Below are positions 1 to 5,076 of a stretch of 5,499 nucleotides of DNA, one piece after another. This stretch comes from an uncultured Austwickia sp. (GTDB lineage Bacteria > Actinomycetota > Actinomycetes > Actinomycetales > Dermatophilaceae). A program made the translations under genes and the position numbers. The notes under the pieces are model-generated. The model searched no databases and was not told the origin of the DNA. It worked only from the letters and a program-made list of their open reading frames with translations. The stretch is from the NCBI GenBank assembly GCA_934678955.1, contig CAKUSI010000268.1, positions 1-5,499 on the forward strand, read 5' to 3'. Numbering within the stretch: the first letter of the stretch is position 1; every line of letters begins with the position of its first letter.

Positions 1-39
1 TCCGCACCGGCGTCGGCGCCGCCATCCGCACCGGCGTCG
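1..39. repeat. Short in-frame tandem repeat encoding GADGG-like units
   Basis: The 15-mer TCCGCACCGGCGTCG occurs at 1-15 and again, identically, at 25-39. That is a 24-base period, or eight codons. A degenerate further copy starts at 52, 27 bases later. All copies keep the same reading frame of the minus-strand gene, so the array encodes repeated G-A-D units. It extends to the left edge and may continue beyond the window. Copy number could vary between strains. Confidence 0.6.
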
Positions 40-122
40 CCGGCACTTCCGTCCGCGCCACCGTCGGCGCCCCCGTCACCGGGGCCCTTCGTGGGGTCGA
101 GCTCGTCGTCCTGAGCCGCCAT
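1..122 (-). CDS. Unrecognised protein, N-terminal 40 codons only, Gly/Ala/Asp-rich
   Basis: The gene begins with an ATG at 122-120 on the minus strand and runs out of the window at position 1, so only about 40 residues are visible. A strong Shine-Dalgarno (AGGAAGGAG, complement of 129-137) lies six bases before the ATG and fixes the start. The protein opens MAAQDDELDPTKGPGD and then becomes a low-complexity run of G, A and D built from GADGG-like units (residues 17-40). There is no signal peptide or hydrophobic segment in the visible part. The run looks like a disordered acidic N-terminal extension or linker preceding a domain outside the window. The gene lies downstream of whiB2 on the same strand, 195 bases after its stop, and could be co-transcribed or have its own promoter. 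I do not recognise the family. The reading frame and start are well supported; the function is unknown. Confidence 0.7.
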   Translation of the reverse strand, partial: MAAQDDELDPTKGPGDGGADGGADGSAGDAGADGGADAGA

Positions 123-296
123 GAGGGGCTCCTTCCTGGAGTGTCCGGAACTACGTGCCGCCAGTCTTCACCCCAACCGACGCCTCGGCAAAGGGAACGG
201 CCACACCAGATGGGCATCGCGGCCCGGAGTCAGACCCTGAGCGCGAGACACGCCGGACCGACGCGTTGGTCGATCCCCGTGCCGACGGGTGCGAAC

Positions 297-312
297 GGGC
301 GCGGGTGCGCCC
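297..312 (-). terminator. Possible weak hairpin after whiB2
   Basis: GGGCGC (297-302) and GCGCCC (307-312) form a perfect six-base-pair stem with a four-base loop, starting five bases after the whiB2 stop codon (320-318). No T-run follows on the minus strand, so this is not a canonical intrinsic terminator. In such GC-rich DNA a stem this short can occur by chance. The position directly behind the stop is the main support. The rest of the 123-317 spacer shows nothing else I can call apart from the ribosome binding site of the next gene. Confidence 0.25.
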
Positions 313-317
313 CTGCG

Positions 318-587
318 TCAGACGGCCTGCCGCTTGAGCTTGCGCCGCTCGCGCTCGGACAGGCCGCCCCAGATCCCGAAGCGCTCGTCGTGCGCGAGCG
401 CATACTCCAGGCACTCCGCACGCACCTCGCAGCCCACGCACACCCGCTTCGCTTCGCGCGTCGACCCACCCTTCTCCGGGAAGAATGCCTCGGGGTCGGT
501 CTGCGCGCACAGCGCCCTGTCGTGCCACGACAGCTCCCCCTCCGCGACATCCGCTCCAACGCCCTGCACCAGCAGCAGCTCTTCCAT
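318..587 (-). CDS. whiB2: WhiB2-type iron-sulfur transcriptional regulator (WhmD orthologue)
   Basis: This 89-residue protein is a WhiB family (Wbl) regulator, a small protein that holds a [4Fe-4S] cluster and acts with sigma factors or WhiA on promoters. Four cysteines at 27, 50, 53 and 59 give the C-x22-C-x2-C-x5-C pattern of cluster ligands. The G-[IV]-W-G-G turn is GIWGG at 71-75, followed by a basic tail (RERRKLKRQ) of the kind that contacts DNA. The stretch from ALCAQTDPEAFFPEKGGSTR to the end is nearly the mycobacterial WhiB2/WhmD sequence, which is essential for septation and cell division; the length also equals that of M. tuberculosis WhiB2. The start at 587-585 is chosen because GGAGGAG (complement of 593-599) lies five bases upstream and the length fits the family. 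An in-frame ATG at 626-624 would add 13 residues but has a poorer ribosome binding site. The gene is divergent from fbiA, as in mycobacteria. Confidence 0.96.
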   Translation of the reverse strand: MEELLLVQGVGADVAEGELSWHDRALCAQTDPEAFFPEKGGSTREAKRVCVGCEVRAECLEYALAHDERFGIWGGLSERERRKLKRQAV

Positions 588-636
588 GGCCCCTCCTCCA
601 CTTCGGCTCACCACGCCGCTGGCCATCCGCCCGCCC

Positions 637-719
637 GGGACATCCACACGCTGGTCCGAACGACCCCGGTACCGGTGGCTGCACGAGGGGTGCCCGAAGG
701 TCCCCTCAGGGACATCCAC
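637..719 (-). repeat. Pair of 11-base direct repeats in the whiB2 leader
   Basis: GTGGATGTCCC, read on the minus strand, occurs twice, as the complements of 637-647 and 709-719. The copies are exactly 72 bases apart, both within the predicted untranslated leader of whiB2. An 11-base identity in so short a region is unlikely by chance, though not extreme at this base composition. They could be binding sites for a regulator or RNA elements; nothing in the sequence decides between these. Confidence 0.45.
685..707 (-). promoter_or_regulatory. UUCG-capped hairpin in the whiB2 leader RNA
   Basis: In the minus-strand transcript, GAGGGG pairs with CCCCTC over six base pairs. A small internal loop follows, then two C-G pairs close a UUCG loop (complement of 695-698) in the very stable C(UUCG)G form. 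The hairpin sits about 55 bases after the predicted transcription start and 100 bases before the whiB2 ATG. It may stabilise the leader or take part in post-transcriptional control. There is no T-run after it, so it is not an obvious attenuator. Confidence 0.45.
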
Positions 720-768
720 GAAAGGCGGTTGCGACGCTCGGCTGGATCGCGATCGCGACAACAGTGGA

Positions 769-797
769 ATTACACGCGTGTCATCCTCGTTCGTCAA
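769..797 (-). promoter_or_regulatory. Predicted whiB2 promoter
   Basis: On the minus strand a -35 box TTGACG (complement of 792-797, five of six matches to TTGACA) is followed after exactly 17 bases by a -10 box TGTAAT (complement of 769-774, five of six matches to TATAAT). Box quality and spacing are those of a housekeeping-sigma promoter. The start point would lie near 760-762, giving whiB2 an untranslated leader of about 175 bases. Confidence 0.65.
772..782. promoter_or_regulatory. Palindromic operator candidate with a GACAC motif
   Basis: ACACGCGTGT at 772-781 is a perfect 10-base palindrome overlapping the -10 box and the adjacent spacer of the whiB2 promoter. With base 782 it also contains GACAC on the minus strand (complement of 778-782). 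GACAC is the core recognised by WhiA, the partner of WhiB proteins of this subgroup in Streptomyces. A protein bound here would occlude or remodel the promoter. Autoregulation through WhiA and WhiB2 is therefore possible, but it is inferred from the motif and position only. Confidence 0.4.
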
Positions 798-942
798 GCC
801 GGTATCTGCTAGTGGACCAGGGCTTTCGTCCAGGACTATCGCCCGCAATTGCACTGGCCGGCACCCGAAATGACCGATTCGGCGCGCAGGTCCGGAGCGC
901 CCTCGACGCCCGGGGCCGAGAGCCGTGCGGTTGACTGGCGGC

Positions 943-1974
943 ATGCGCATTACCGCCCTTGCCGGCGGGGTGGGCGGGGCCCGGTTCCTCCGTGGCCTGC
1001 GCGATCACCTCGACGCCTCGCACCGAAGCCTTCCGCCGGGCCCGCACGAGCTCACGGTGATCGGCAATACGGGCGACGACCTCACGCTGTATGGGCTCCG
1101 CGTCTGTCCGGACCTCGACACCCTCCTCTACACCTTCGCCGACGCCGTCCACGAGGACCAGGGCTGGGGGCGCACGGACGAGCACACCACCGTGCAAGGG
1201 GAGCTCGCCGCATACGGCGCAGGACCCGACTGGTTCACGCTCGGCGACCGGGATCTGGCCGCACACATCGCCCGCAGCCAGTGGCTGGGCCAGGGGTTGA
1301 CGCTGTCGGAGGTAACGAGGCGCCTGGCGGGGCGATGGAGCCTGGAGGACCGCGGGATCTCCCTCCTGCCGATGAGCGACGAGCCGGTGGAAACGCACGT
1401 CGTCGTGGATCTCGGAGAGGGGCCGACCGCGATCCACTTCCAGGAATGGTGGGTGCGACATCGGGCCCAGGTCCCGGCGCAGCGCTTCGTCGCGGTCGGC
1501 CTGGAACGCGCGAAGCCGGCTCCGGGCGTCCTCGAGGCGATCGGTCAGGCCGACGTCGTGGTGCTGCCCCCGTCGAACCCGGTCGTCTCCATCGGGATCA
1601 TCCTGCTCGTCCCGGGGATCCGAGCGGCCCTGCGGGACACGGGCGCCCCGATCGTCGGCGTGTGTCCCCTCGTGGGGGGCGCCCCGGTGCGTGGCCACGC
1701 GGACGCCTGCCTGGCCCCGCTGGGCGTCGAAGCGAGCGCCCGCGGGGTGGGCGGGCTCTACGCCGACCTGCTCGACGGCTGGCTCGTCGACTCCGGCGAC
1801 CCGGCCTCGGCCGACACGCCGGCGCCTGCGGCGCGGTACGTCGTCCGCCGCACCGACCTGCTCATGCGAGATCGCGCCGGCGCCGCACGGCTGGCGGGCG
1901 AGACCCTCGCGGTGGCGCTGGAGCTCGCGCAGGAGGGCCGCCGGCGGCCTGCGGATGCGTCCGGGCACGCATGA
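943..1974 (+). CDS. fbiA: FbiA/CofD, phosphoenolpyruvyl (2-phospholactate) transferase of F420 synthesis
   Basis: The 343-residue product belongs to the CofD/FbiA family. These cytosolic enzymes transfer the phosphoenolpyruvyl (or 2-phospholactyl) group from a GDP-linked donor to the deazaflavin Fo, giving dehydro-F420-0 (or F420-0). Visible family motifs, in order, are the N-terminal AGGVGGARFL loop (residues 7-16), GNTGDD (41-46), GLRVCPDLDT (51-60), DWFTLGDRDLA (96-106), AIHFQEWWVRHRAQVP (163-178) and SNPVVSIG (211-218). Together they match the mycobacterial FbiA sequence closely. The length is slightly above that of M. tuberculosis FbiA, mainly at an alanine/arginine-rich C-terminus. The ATG at 943 is preferred because MRITALAGG aligns with the usual family start. 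An in-frame GTG at 925 would add six residues. Only a weak GGCGG precedes the ATG. fbiB begins 31 bases after the stop, so the two are probably one transcript. Confidence 0.95.
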   Translation: MRITALAGGVGGARFLRGLRDHLDASHRSLPPGPHELTVIGNTGDDLTLYGLRVCPDLDTLLYTFADAVHEDQGWGRTDEHTTVQGELAAYGAGPDWFTLGDRDLAAHIARSQWLGQGLTLSEVTRRLAGRWSLEDRGISLLPMSDEPVETHVVVDLGEGPTAIHFQEWWVRHRAQVPAQRFVAVGLERAKPAPGVLEAIGQADVVVLPPSNPVVSIGIILLVPGIRAALRDTGAPIVGVCPLVGGAPVRGHADACLAPLGVEASARGVGGLYADLLDGWLVDSGDPASADTPAPAARYVVRRTDLLMRDRAGAARLAGETLAVALELAQEGRRRPADASGHA

Positions 1975-2005
1975 CAGGGCGGGGCGCCCGGGCCAGGATG
2001 ATCGC

Positions 2006-3154
2006 GTGAACGGTGCGCCCGACCTGATCGTCCGACCCCTGACCGGCATCCCGGAGGTCACCGCCGGGGATGACGTGGCGGCGCTGCTGGTCGACGCCCT
2101 GGACCGCGCGCAGACACCCCTAGCGGAAGGCGACGTGCTGGTCGTCGCGAGCAAGATCGTCAGCAAGGCCGCCGGGCTGCGAGCGGACGCCGCGGCCCGC
2201 GCCGCGCACGTCCTCGCCCAGTCGCGCGCCGTCGTCGCCGAGCGCCTGGGCCCGGGCGGGCTCGTGCGGATCACCCGGACGCTCGCGGGTCCGGTCCTGG
2301 CGGGCGCAGGCATCGACGCCTCCAACACCGGACCGGACGGTGAGCTGCTGCTCCTGCCGACCGATCCGGACGAGGCCGCTCGCAGGCTGCTGGACCAGGT
2401 CCGCGAAGTGGCCGGGCGGCGGGGTCGCGAAGCCCCGGAGCGGCTCGGCCTCGTGCTCAGCGACACGGCGGGGCGCGCCTGGAGGGAGGGCGTGGTGGAC
2501 TTCGCGCTCGGGTCCGCAGGCGTGCCGACTCTGGACGACCTTCGGGGCACGCTGGACGTCGACGGCCGCTCCCTGACCGTCACACAACGCGCGCTGATCG
2601 ACGAGATCGCCTGCGCAGCCGATCTCGTCACCCGCAAGGTCGACGCCATTCCCGCCGCCTTGGTGCGCGGCCTCGCCTGGCCCAAAGCGGCTGCCGGCAA
2701 CGCCGCCCAGTTGGTCCGCGAACCCGCCGCCGACTGGTTCTCGCTGGGCTCCCACGAGGCCGTGCGCGCGGCCCTCGGGGTCCCGCCGGGCACCCACGAG
2801 GCCGTCGACGTCGGGCTGCGGCCGCTTCGACCGGACGATCTGATCGACCGCCTCCAGCGCGCGGTGGCCCTCGCCCGTCACGACGGGCTCGGGCGGCTGC
2901 CGACCGAACACCCCCGCGCCCATCTGAGCGGACCCCGGCCCGAACCTGCCGACGCGCGCTGCGACCTGCTGCAATACGGGATCCGGGTGGAGGCGGACGA
3001 CGATCTCACGCTGGGCGTCGTGCTCGGCCGCCTACTGGCGGCCCTGGCCGGGGAGGACGTGCCGTCGGCCCTCGCGCGCACCTGGCCCTCGGTCGAGGGC
3101 TCCCCTGCCCGCGCCCTCGTGGTCTTTCGCGAAGAGGCAGCGGCGGTAACGTGA
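2006..3154 (+). CDS. fbiB: FbiB/CofE-type F420:gamma-glutamyl ligase with an atypical C-terminus
   Basis: The 382-residue product carries a CofE domain (about residues 7-265), which adds L-glutamate residues to F420-0 using GTP and a divalent metal. Family landmarks are GDVLVVASKIVSK (42-54), AGIDASN (101-107), LLLPTDPDEAA (115-125), LSDTAGRAWREG (151-162), TVTQ-ALIDEIA-AADLV (191-208) and AALVRGL (217-223). Asp104 and Asp153 are likely metal ligands. The GTG start at 2006 follows CCAGGA at 1993-1998 by seven bases, and LIVRPLTGIPEV aligns with family N-termini. An ATG at 1955 would overlap fbiA and has no well-spaced ribosome binding site. Mycobacterial FbiB (about 450 residues) has a C-terminal FMN nitroreductase domain that reduces dehydro-F420-0. 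Here residues 268-382 show none of its motifs and belong to no family I recognise. Conserved CofE positions also differ (see findings). Ligase identity is firm; full bifunctionality is doubtful. Confidence 0.9.
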   Translation: MNGAPDLIVRPLTGIPEVTAGDDVAALLVDALDRAQTPLAEGDVLVVASKIVSKAAGLRADAAARAAHVLAQSRAVVAERLGPGGLVRITRTLAGPVLAGAGIDASNTGPDGELLLLPTDPDEAARRLLDQVREVAGRRGREAPERLGLVLSDTAGRAWREGVVDFALGSAGVPTLDDLRGTLDVDGRSLTVTQRALIDEIACAADLVTRKVDAIPAALVRGLAWPKAAAGNAAQLVREPAADWFSLGSHEAVRAALGVPPGTHEAVDVGLRPLRPDDLIDRLQRAVALARHDGLGRLPTEHPRAHLSGPRPEPADARCDLLQYGIRVEADDDLTLGVVLGRLLAALAGEDVPSALARTWPSVEGSPARALVVFREEAAAVT

Positions 3155-3861
3155 CGGTCGTGACCGTCCCGGACCTGCTCCGCACCCTCGCCCGCACCGA
3201 TTCGGCCTCGCCGCGCCTGACCTGGTACGGCGCGGACGGCGAGCGAGTCGAGCTGTCAGGGCGCGTGCTGGAGAACTGGGTGCACAAGGCGGCCAACGTG
3301 CTCGTCGAGGAGGGCGATTGCCAGGCGGGCGACACCGTCCGGCTGGACCTTCCCTCCGGGCACTGGCGGGCCACCTACTGGGCGCTCGCGGCGTGGCTGT
3401 GCGGAGCGAGCGTGCGCCTCGACGAGGTCGATGGCTCCGATGTCCTCGTGACCGCGGACGCGGACACGGCCGCGGATTCCGCCGCGCCGTTACGGATCCT
3501 CGTGTCTCTCCCGGCGTTGGCGCGGTCCTTCCCGGGGCAGACCCCCGGGGGGGTCATGGACGAGGCGGCCGAGCTCGCGAGCTACGGCGACCATTTCGTC
3601 GCGGACGCGGGCGCGATCCCCGCCGGCTCCTCGCTCGCCCTGGTCGGGGCAGACGGGGCGACGTGGAACGCCGGAGCGCTGTTCGAACCCGACACCACCG
3701 TGGGGGCGCGCCGCCACGTCGACGCGGCGACGGCGGGCGCGGCCGCTTGCCTGCGCGCGCAGCTTTCGACTTGGGCCTCCACGGGGTCGGTCGTGGTCAC
3801 GAGCGGCGGCTCGCTCGAGGCGCTCGAGCGCACGCTGGCGGCCGAAGGCGTCGACTGGTGA
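3151..3861 (+). CDS. TIGR03089 family protein, AMP-binding-enzyme-like fragment family
   Basis: The 236-residue protein matches the actinobacterial TIGR03089 family. These short proteins resemble the N-terminal part of AMP-dependent acyl-CoA synthetases but lack the adenylation motifs and C-terminal lid. Typical features are TWYGADGERVELSGRVLENW (24-43), the helix KAANVLVEEG (46-55), GDTVRLDLPSGHWRATYWAL (60-79) and the alanine-rich turn WLCGASVRL (82-90). The last part includes a VVVTSGGSLEAL segment (214-225). No P-loop-like SGTTGxPK motif is present, so ligase activity is not expected and the cellular role is unknown. The GTG start at 3151 overlaps the fbiB stop in a GTGA arrangement, which implies translational coupling; a second in-frame GTG lies at 3160. 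In M. tuberculosis the homologue (Rv3268, from memory) lies near, but not inside, the fbiAB locus. Confidence 0.85.
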   Translation: MTVVTVPDLLRTLARTDSASPRLTWYGADGERVELSGRVLENWVHKAANVLVEEGDCQAGDTVRLDLPSGHWRATYWALAAWLCGASVRLDEVDGSDVLVTADADTAADSAAPLRILVSLPALARSFPGQTPGGVMDEAAELASYGDHFVADAGAIPAGSSLALVGADGATWNAGALFEPDTTVGARRHVDAATAGAAACLRAQLSTWASTGSVVVTSGGSLEALERTLAAEGVDW

Positions 3862-3868
3862 GGAAGCG

Positions 3869-3892
3869 CCGGGCTCAGCGCACCGAGCCCGG
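3869..3892. terminator. Hairpin between convergent genes, possibly bidirectional
   Basis: CCGGGCTC (3869-3876) and GAGCCCGG (3885-3892) form a perfect eight-base-pair stem around an eight-base loop. It starts eight bases after the TIGR03089 stop and covers the stop and last codons of the convergent peptidase gene. Neither side has a T-run, so it resembles the U-less, stem-only structures common between convergent actinobacterial genes rather than a classical terminator. It could serve both strands. Confidence 0.5.
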
Positions 3893-4888
3893 GTCGAGCA
3901 GCGCCCACGTGGCCTGATCCAGAACACCTGTCACCGGCAGCCCCTTGCGCTGCTGCCAGTCCCGCACGACCATCCAGAAGCTGTAGTCGAACGAGCCCGA
4001 CGCCGACCCCACGAGCAGCCTCTGAGCGAAGGACACGTCAGGGCCGGACGAGCCGAGAACGGCCGTCGCGTGCGTCGTGCGCTTGCCGGCGAGCGGCGTA
4101 GGACAGGGGGACGTCCGGGGACCGGTGTAAATCGCGGCGTACTCCCCTGCCGACGGGCGACACGGGCCCCGGTCCCAGGCGGTGATCGCCGCGCCGGTCC
4201 ACCACGAGGTCCGCTTCATCGCGCCGTCCCAGGTGAGCGACGTGTGGATGTGATCGGTGTGGGGGTTCGACCCCGTGTACGGGATCCAGCCGTCCTCGGG
4301 CGCATACCCGCCCCAGAACTTGCCGTCCCAGATCAGGTACATGACCCCGAGGCGTCGGGCGATCTCCCCGTTGTTGGCGGTGATCCACCCGACGATCGCG
4401 TCGCCCACCGCCTTCTGCGCCGGGTCCTTCGCGTTGATCATGAAGTCCACGGCCCGGCCGTCCTTGTGCTCGCTGGTCCCGTATTCGGTGCACGAGCGCG
4501 AGATCCCGACGATGCCACGCGGATAGATCGATTTCAGGAGCTCCCCGAACGCGACCGACCCCGGCTTGTTCGTGGGGTCGCAGCTGGTCTGGCCCGCGTA
4601 CCCGGCCTGGACGTCGAGGGCCGCGGGAAGAGCCACTGGCGGACGCGCGAGGCCGGTGCCACCGCGCGGGGCGCTGCCGGGCAGAGCCCGCCGCGAGGTG
4701 GCGAGTTGCTCCGCGCGGGCGTCCGCGCTCGCCCGGAACCCGACCGTCGACGCGGTCGCTGCGGAGGCGGCGCGCGGATCCGACGGCGCCCCCTCGGCGG
4801 CCCCGGCCGAGGCGAGCGGGACAAGGGTCGCGGGACCGGCGAGCGCGGCGGCGGCGAACACGGTGGCGAGCCGGACGCGGACGGGCAT
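3875..4888 (-). CDS. Secreted VanY/M15-like zinc peptidase with C-terminal peptidoglycan-binding-like domain
   Basis: The 337-residue product begins with a signal peptide: Arg at 4 and 6, a hydrophobic core around 7-25, and likely cleavage after A28 or A30. An Ala-rich linker of about 60 residues follows. The central domain (about 95-235) resembles the ARB_07466-like/VanY-like M15 fold. It has S-E-H-K-D-G-R-A-V-D-F (139-149), offering His141 and Asp148, and H-T-D-H-I-H (210-215), offering the third zinc-ligand His. Cysteines at 103, 133, 243 and 262 could form disulfides outside the cell. Residues about 275-335 resemble a PG_binding_1 repeat (DVSFAQRLL, DYSFWMVVRDWQQRKGLPVTG, ATWALL). A role in cell-wall peptide cleavage is inferred. 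The ATG at 4888-4886 has only a weak GAGAG-type ribosome binding site, but the signal peptide supports it. The gene converges on the F420 operon with a 13-base gap and diverges from the CoA-transferase gene. Confidence 0.85.
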   Translation of the reverse strand: MPVRVRLATVFAAAALAGPATLVPLASAGAAEGAPSDPRAASAATASTVGFRASADARAEQLATSRRALPGSAPRGGTGLARPPVALPAALDVQAGYAGQTSCDPTNKPGSVAFGELLKSIYPRGIVGISRSCTEYGTSEHKDGRAVDFMINAKDPAQKAVGDAIVGWITANNGEIARRLGVMYLIWDGKFWGGYAPEDGWIPYTGSNPHTDHIHTSLTWDGAMKRTSWWTGAAITAWDRGPCRPSAGEYAAIYTGPRTSPCPTPLAGKRTTHATAVLGSSGPDVSFAQRLLVGSASGSFDYSFWMVVRDWQQRKGLPVTGVLDQATWALLDPGSVR

Positions 4889-4945
4889 GGCGTCTCTCTT
4901 CGGAAGGGCCGCCCGGGCGTGGCAGGGGATCGCATCGGTCGGCGG

Positions 4946-4988
4946 CGATGGGTCGGTACGGCGGCGACAGCCGCCGGATTCCCCATCG
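4946..4988. promoter_or_regulatory. Nested inverted repeat in the divergent peptidase/CoA-transferase spacer
   Basis: Outer arms CGATGGG (4946-4952) and CCCATCG (4982-4988) are a perfect seven-base match. They enclose a second perfect seven-base stem, CGGCGGC (4959-4965) and GCCGCCG (4970-4976), with a GACA loop. The two stems are separated by short unpaired segments. The structure lies 57 bases upstream of the peptidase start and 88 bases before the CoA-transferase start, so it could be an operator for either gene or a leader hairpin of the peptidase mRNA. Partial direct repeats of GGTCGG followed by CGGCGA run through its left arm and add symmetry. I see no convincing promoter for the peptidase gene in this spacer. 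Confidence 0.45.
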
Positions 4989-5064
4989 ACCGCCGGCCCC
5001 AGGAGGTGAGGTCCACCACAGGTCCCGAGGGGTCCGCGGAGGCATTTCGGCAGGCAGCGCCCGG

Positions 5065-5076
5065 TAGATTCGGGGC
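5065..5076 (+). promoter_or_regulatory. Candidate -10 box for a leaderless CoA-transferase transcript
   Basis: TAGATT at 5065-5070 fits the actinobacterial TANNNT -10 pattern and is followed by six bases and then the ATG at 5077. Transcription would start at or next to the A of the start codon, giving a leaderless mRNA, which is common in Actinobacteria. A recognisable -35 box is absent (GCATTT at the right distance). The GGGG at 5072-5075 is too close to the ATG for a normal ribosome binding site, which favours the leaderless reading. Confidence 0.45.

Larger units (their letters stand above)
588..942. other. Divergent whiB2/fbiA intergenic region
   Basis: These 355 bases separate the start codons of whiB2 (minus) and fbiA (plus). 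The whiB2 half holds a good sigma-70-type promoter (769-797) and a leader of about 175 bases. That leader contains two 11-base direct repeats, a UUCG-capped hairpin and the palindrome CCGGTACCGG (666-675). The fbiA half (798-942) shows no convincing promoter. The best candidates are TGGACC at 813-818 paired with a poor TATCGC at 837-842, and TTGACT at 931-936, and neither makes a good -35/-10 pair. No protein-coding gene is evident. A 35-codon minus-strand reading frame at 608-715 in the whiB2 leader lacks a ribosome binding site. Confidence 0.7.

Noticed and set aside
588..626. Longer whiB2 product from the ATG at 626
   Set aside because: The ATG at 587 has a near-perfect ribosome binding site and gives the 89-residue length of the mycobacterial orthologue.
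931..936. TTGACT as a -35 box for fbiA
   Set aside because: It is only six bases before the fbiA ATG, and no -10 box follows at the right distance.
925..942. Upstream GTG start for fbiA
   Set aside because: The six added residues are not family-like, whereas MRITALAGGVGG from 943 matches the normal CofD/FbiA N-terminus.
1982..1989. Palindrome GGGCGCCC between fbiA and fbiB
   Set aside because: It is too short to act as a terminator and of a type expected by chance at this composition; the close spacing suggests continuous transcription.
849..2009. Plus-strand 386-codon frame overlapping fbiA in another phase
   Set aside because: It is arginine/glycine/proline-rich with no recognisable domain, and it conflicts with the well-supported fbiA frame.
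781..2793. Long minus-strand open frame (670 codons) opposite fbiA and fbiB
   Set aside because: It is antisense to two clearly recognisable genes, has arginine/serine/alanine-rich low-complexity composition and no family motifs. Long antisense frames are expected at this GC content.
3533..3552. CCCGGGG / CCCCCGGGG inverted repeat inside the TIGR03089 gene
   Set aside because: It lies within well-supported coding sequence and is explained by Gly/Pro codons in GC-rich DNA.
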